DNA of 24,199 nucleotides from Actinomycetota bacterium (lineage in GTDB: Bacteria > Actinomycetota > Thermoleophilia > Gaiellales > Gaiellaceae), in contig VAXD01000008.1 of the NCBI GenBank assembly GCA_005884155.1, positions 1-24,199 on the forward strand. Reading direction: 5' to 3'. The notes beneath the pieces were generated by a model. That model was not told where the DNA came from. It searched no databases and saw nothing but the letters and a program-made list of their open reading frames with translations. Below, piece by piece: positions 21,523-24,199 of this stretch. Position 1 is the stretch's first letter, and every line of letters starts with the position of its first letter. A program made the position numbers and the translations under genes.

Positions 21523-23232
21523 TTAGCCGCGGGTCGCCGAGCGGCGAAGAACCCGCTCGTCGCCGACTCGGCGCGTGAGGCCGTCGGCGTCGAAGCGCTC
21601 GAGCAGGAGCTGCGCGGTCTTGCGCGAGATGCCGAGCGCGTCTCGGAAGCCGGCCAGCGTGATCGGGGCCAGCTCGTGCAGCGCCTCGCGGCCGCGCTCG
21701 TAGAGCTCGGTCGAGACGGCGAGACCGTCGCCGACCCGCTTCAGCCGGCCTTCGGCCTCGAGAAACTCGGCGAGCTGGCGGTCGTCGAGGCGCACCAGGT
21801 CGTTCGCCGCCAGCGCCGCTTCGAGCTCGGCCGCCGCGCCGGCCTTTTCGCCGAGCCGCGGCGCCGTCCCCGCCAGGTACGCCTTGCCGCCGCGCCGCTC
21901 GACGTGGAGCAGCTGCAACACCGACGGCGCCCACGGCTCGGGTGGGAGCAGCTCGGCGAGCGGCAGGCCGGGGTCGAGCGGTGCCGAATCGGCGCGCTGC
22001 CTGAGGCGGTCGAGCGTCTGGGCCCGGACTTCCTCGAGCCACTCCGGCGCGAAGAACCAGTCGCCCGCCTGTTCGAGCGCCGCGAGGCCGCGGGCCAGGT
22101 CTGCTGGAGCGAAGAGGCCGCGCGCCTGCAGGGTCGCGCCGGTGACGGGCTCGCGCACGAGCGCGCCGACGATCTCGGCCGGGTCGCCGCGTTCGAGCAG
22201 CTCGAGCCGGTCCGGGTCGAAGGCGCGCGGCGGCGCGGGGTCGAGCACCGTCCCGCCGCCAACCGTCGTCTCGGCGCGCAGCACAAGGCGGTCGCCACGA
22301 GCGGCGACGACAGGCTCGCGCAACCGGAGTTGGGCGAAACGGCCTTCGCGGACGGCGCGCGCCGCCACATCTGCCGTCCCGAGATGCACCGTGACGGCGG
22401 CTGGCACCGGCTCGAGCTCCTCGAGCACGACGTCGAGGCGCCACGTCACCGGGTAGTGGCCCGGCTCGACGAGCGCCTCGCCGCGCCGCAGCCGCGTCCG
22501 CTCGATGCCCGGCAGGTTGACCGCGACCCGCTGGCCGGCCTCTGCCCGCAGGACGTCGAGGTCGTGCACCTGCACGCTGCGTGCACGCGTACGCAGGCCC
22601 GACGGCTCGACCCGCAGCTCGTCGCCGGGCGAGATCGAGCCTGACCAGAGCGTGCCGGTGACGACGGTGCCGATCCCGGTGAGCGTGAAGGAGCGGTCGA
22701 TGTAGAGGCGGGTCGCGCCGGACGAGCGGTCGCGCCCTGCCTCGCCGGCGGCACGCCGCAGCGCCGCGCGCAGCTCGTCGAGCCCGTCGCCTGTCTTGGC
22801 GCTGACGGCGACAACATCGGCGCCGGGCACGAGCTCGCGCGCCTCGGCGAGCGCCAGCTCCAGCGTCTCCGCGTCTACCGCGTCGGCCTTCGTCACCGCG
22901 ACGACGCCGCGCTCGACGCCGAGAAGCCGCAGGATCGCCATGTGCTCGCGCGTCTGCGGCCGCGCGCCCTCCGCCGCGTCGATCACGAGCAGGAACAGGT
23001 CGATCCCGGTCGCGCCGGCGACCATCGTCCGCACGAAGCGTTCGTGTCCGGGCACGTCGATGAGCGAGAGCTGCAGCCCGTCGCCCAGGTCGAGGGGCGC
23101 GTAGCCGAGCTCGATCGAGATCCCACGCTCCTGCTCCTCGGGCAACCGGTCGGTGTCCTTGCCTGTCAGCGCGCGGACGAGCCACGTCTTGCCGTGATCG
23201 ATGTGGCCGGCGGTGCCGACCGTCAGCGGCAC
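21523..23232 (-). CDS. selB: Selenocysteine-specific elongation factor SelB
   Basis: SelB carries Sec-tRNA(Sec) to the ribosome at UGA codons followed by a SECIS hairpin. The 569-residue protein shows the EF-Tu-like G domain: VGTAGHIDHGKTWLVRAL (G1, 9-16), GISIELGYAPL (G2), LIDVPGHERFVRTMVAG (G3, 59-63) and VAVTKAD (G4, 114-117). Beta domains include RLYIDRSFTLTGIGTVVTGT. The C-terminus holds winged-helix modules, ending in the LAGFRDALGISRKTAQLLLERF helix pair that binds SECIS RNA. The GTG at 23232 overlaps the O-methyltransferase by 10 bp and places GHIDHGKT correctly. Family members have about 570-640 residues. It is followed directly by tRNA-Sec. No selA or selD is in the window. Confidence 0.97.
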   Translation of the reverse strand: MPLTVGTAGHIDHGKTWLVRALTGKDTDRLPEEQERGISIELGYAPLDLGDGLQLSLIDVPGHERFVRTMVAGATGIDLFLLVIDAAEGARPQTREHMAILRLLGVERGVVAVTKADAVDAETLELALAEARELVPGADVVAVSAKTGDGLDELRAALRRAAGEAGRDRSSGATRLYIDRSFTLTGIGTVVTGTLWSGSISPGDELRVEPSGLRTRARSVQVHDLDVLRAEAGQRVAVNLPGIERTRLRRGEALVEPGHYPVTWRLDVVLEELEPVPAAVTVHLGTADVAARAVREGRFAQLRLREPVVAARGDRLVLRAETTVGGGTVLDPAPPRAFDPDRLELLERGDPAEIVGALVREPVTGATLQARGLFAPADLARGLAALEQAGDWFFAPEWLEEVRAQTLDRLRQRADSAPLDPGLPLAELLPPEPWAPSVLQLLHVERRGGKAYLAGTAPRLGEKAGAAAELEAALAANDLVRLDDRQLAEFLEAEGRLKRVGDGLAVSTELYERGREALHELAPITLAGFRDALGISRKTAQLLLERFDADGLTRRVGDERVLRRSATRG

Positions 23233-24176
23233 GGGACCGCCTCGATCAGCCGCTCGTGGAATCGGACCGGCTCGAAGCCGCCACGCTCGAGGAGCGCGCG
23301 CCATTGCTGCTCGTCGCGCTCGCGCCCGCGGAGGAGCGTGAGCATGAGCAGGTCGAGCCACTTCGGGCCGAAAGGCTCGTTCCCCGGGGGAACGACCGCG
23401 TCGAGCACGAGCAGGCGGGCGTCGTCGGGCGCGGCCGTGCAGATGGTGCGCAGGATCGCCGCCGCGGGCTCGTCGTCCCAGTCGTGGAGGATCGTCCCGA
23501 GGATGTACACGTCCCCGCGCGGCACGCTCTCGAAGAAGCTGCCGGCCACGAACTCGATCCGGTCGCCAAACGCGTCCTCGTCGCGCACGGTCTCGGGCAG
23601 GTCGAACACGATGCCGCGCAGGCCGGGTTGCCTGCGCAGGACCTCGATCAGGAGCGAGCCGTTGCCTCCACCGACGTCGACGACTGTCTCGTCGCCGCGC
23701 CACGAGACCGAGTCGAAGCGCTCGACACGCTGCTCCTTCCCCTGCGCCATTGCGCGGTCGAAGGCGGCCCGCTCTTCTGGATGGGCCGCGAGCCAGCTCC
23801 AGAAATCCGCGCCGAAGATGCGTTCGAAGGTCGCCTCGCCGCTCGCGTCGAGCTGGCCCATCGCGCGGAACCACGAGCCTCCGAACAGATGCGCGAAGTC
23901 GTTCCAGCCCTCGGCCAGCAGGACCTCCGAGGCCGGCGTGTTGCGGAAGACGCCGCGCTCAGCCTCCGCGAAGACGCCGTCGCTCGCGAGCGCGCGAAGC
24001 AGCCGGTGGACGGCGTCGGCGTCGCTGCCCGTCTCCCGGGCGAGGTCGTTGACCGCTCGCGGACCGTCCGCGAGCCGCTGCGCGATCCCGAGGTCGGCGA
24101 CGATCGCGAGCGCGCGCGTCCTGAGCGCTCCGCGCAGACAGTCCCAGATGATTTCTTCGGGCGCCGGCTCGCTCAT
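23223..24176 (-). CDS. COMT-type O-methyltransferase (acetylserotonin/hydroxyindole O-methyltransferase-like)
   Basis: A 317-residue SAM-dependent O-methyltransferase of the plant COMT/DmpM type. Residues 1-100 form the dimerisation winged-helix domain (LRTRALAIVADLGIAQRLAD, VHRLLRALASDGVF). The SAM fold has VVDVGGGNGSLLIEVLRRQP, IVFDLPETV, and the catalytic His in GTILHDWDDEPAAAIL. The substrate is unknown; relatives act on phenolic or polyketide hydroxyls. The ATG at 24176 forms ATGA with a frame that reads LAVHSARG and stops there, so an upstream gene probably continues beyond the window. Its stop overlaps selB by 10 bp, suggesting co-transcription with selB and selC. Confidence 0.92.
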   Translation of the reverse strand: MSEPAPEEIIWDCLRGALRTRALAIVADLGIAQRLADGPRAVNDLARETGSDADAVHRLLRALASDGVFAEAERGVFRNTPASEVLLAEGWNDFAHLFGGSWFRAMGQLDASGEATFERIFGADFWSWLAAHPEERAAFDRAMAQGKEQRVERFDSVSWRGDETVVDVGGGNGSLLIEVLRRQPGLRGIVFDLPETVRDEDAFGDRIEFVAGSFFESVPRGDVYILGTILHDWDDEPAAAILRTICTAAPDDARLLVLDAVVPPGNEPFGPKWLDLLMLTLLRGRERDEQQWRALLERGGFEPVRFHERLIEAVPCR

Positions 24177-24199
24177 CCACGCGCCGAATGCACGGCCAG
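24173..24199 (-). CDS. Possible C-terminus of an upstream gene (runs off window)
   Basis: From the right edge a minus-strand frame reads LAVHSARG and ends in a TGA that overlaps the O-methyltransferase ATG by 4 bp. Such ATGA junctions are common in this window. Eight codons are too few to name a gene. Confidence 0.25.
   Translation of the reverse strand: MAVHSARG

Noticed and set aside
1..24199. Selenoprotein genes with in-frame TGA, CRISPR arrays, rRNA genes, transposases or integrases
   Set aside because: I looked on both strands. No gene continues with conserved sequence through a TGA, no regularly spaced repeats occur, and no integrase or transposase motif is visible, even between the tRNA-Sec repeats.

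Overview
The window is high-GC DNA (about 70% by eye) with densely packed, often overlapping genes. Gene content points to Actinomycetota, most likely a Thermoleophilia-type lineage (Gaiellales/Solirubrobacterales). That placement is inferred from gene style: a cyclase/NB-ARC/TPR regulator, a secreted DUF11/PASTA protein, many apparently leaderless starts, and an rpsF-ssb-rpsR-rplI-dnaB cluster. No 16S or other decisive marker is present.

Layout. 1-2858 (minus): a purine cluster, GNAT-purD-purE-GNAT-purB, with most junctions overlapping. 2978-5026 (plus): fdhD-mobA-methyltransferase, a formate dehydrogenase/molybdenum cofactor maturation unit. 5023-6554 (minus): purA and a small Cys-pair protein. 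6577-10180 (minus): rpsF-ssb-rpsR-rplI, then dnaB. 10292-10582 (plus): a small membrane-anchored protein, followed by two REP-like palindromic repeats. 10710-14940 (minus): amidase, esterase, DUF72 protein, DRG/Obg-like TGS GTPase and a LiaF-like protein. 14968-21420: an accessory block with a decayed PASTA fragment, a 1092-residue secreted DUF11/PASTA protein, a HAD-like remnant and a frameshifted cyclase/ATPase/TPR regulator. 21421-24176 (minus): tRNA-Sec(UCA), selB and an O-methyltransferase.

The most interesting structure is at selC. The intact tRNA-Sec gene lies 9 bp downstream of selB. A 62-nt copy of its 3' part, from the anticodon loop to the discriminator base, lies 2.7 kb away in the same orientation, and a third 19-nt piece of the same 3' end lies another 3.7 kb out. 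Two accessory segments are therefore bracketed by selC-derived repeats, as expected for stacked, decayed insertions using selC as attachment site. The two long copies differ at exactly two positions, which pair with each other in the T-stem. That is a compensatory change, suggesting the fragment came from a different functional tRNA-Sec.

The organism very probably makes selenocysteine. selB and selC are here, and fdhD with mobA suggests a molybdenum or tungsten formate dehydrogenase, the classic selenoprotein, encoded elsewhere. A second recurring signal is a TANNNT-like hexamer 6-7 nt upstream of seven start codons, the geometry of leaderless transcription.
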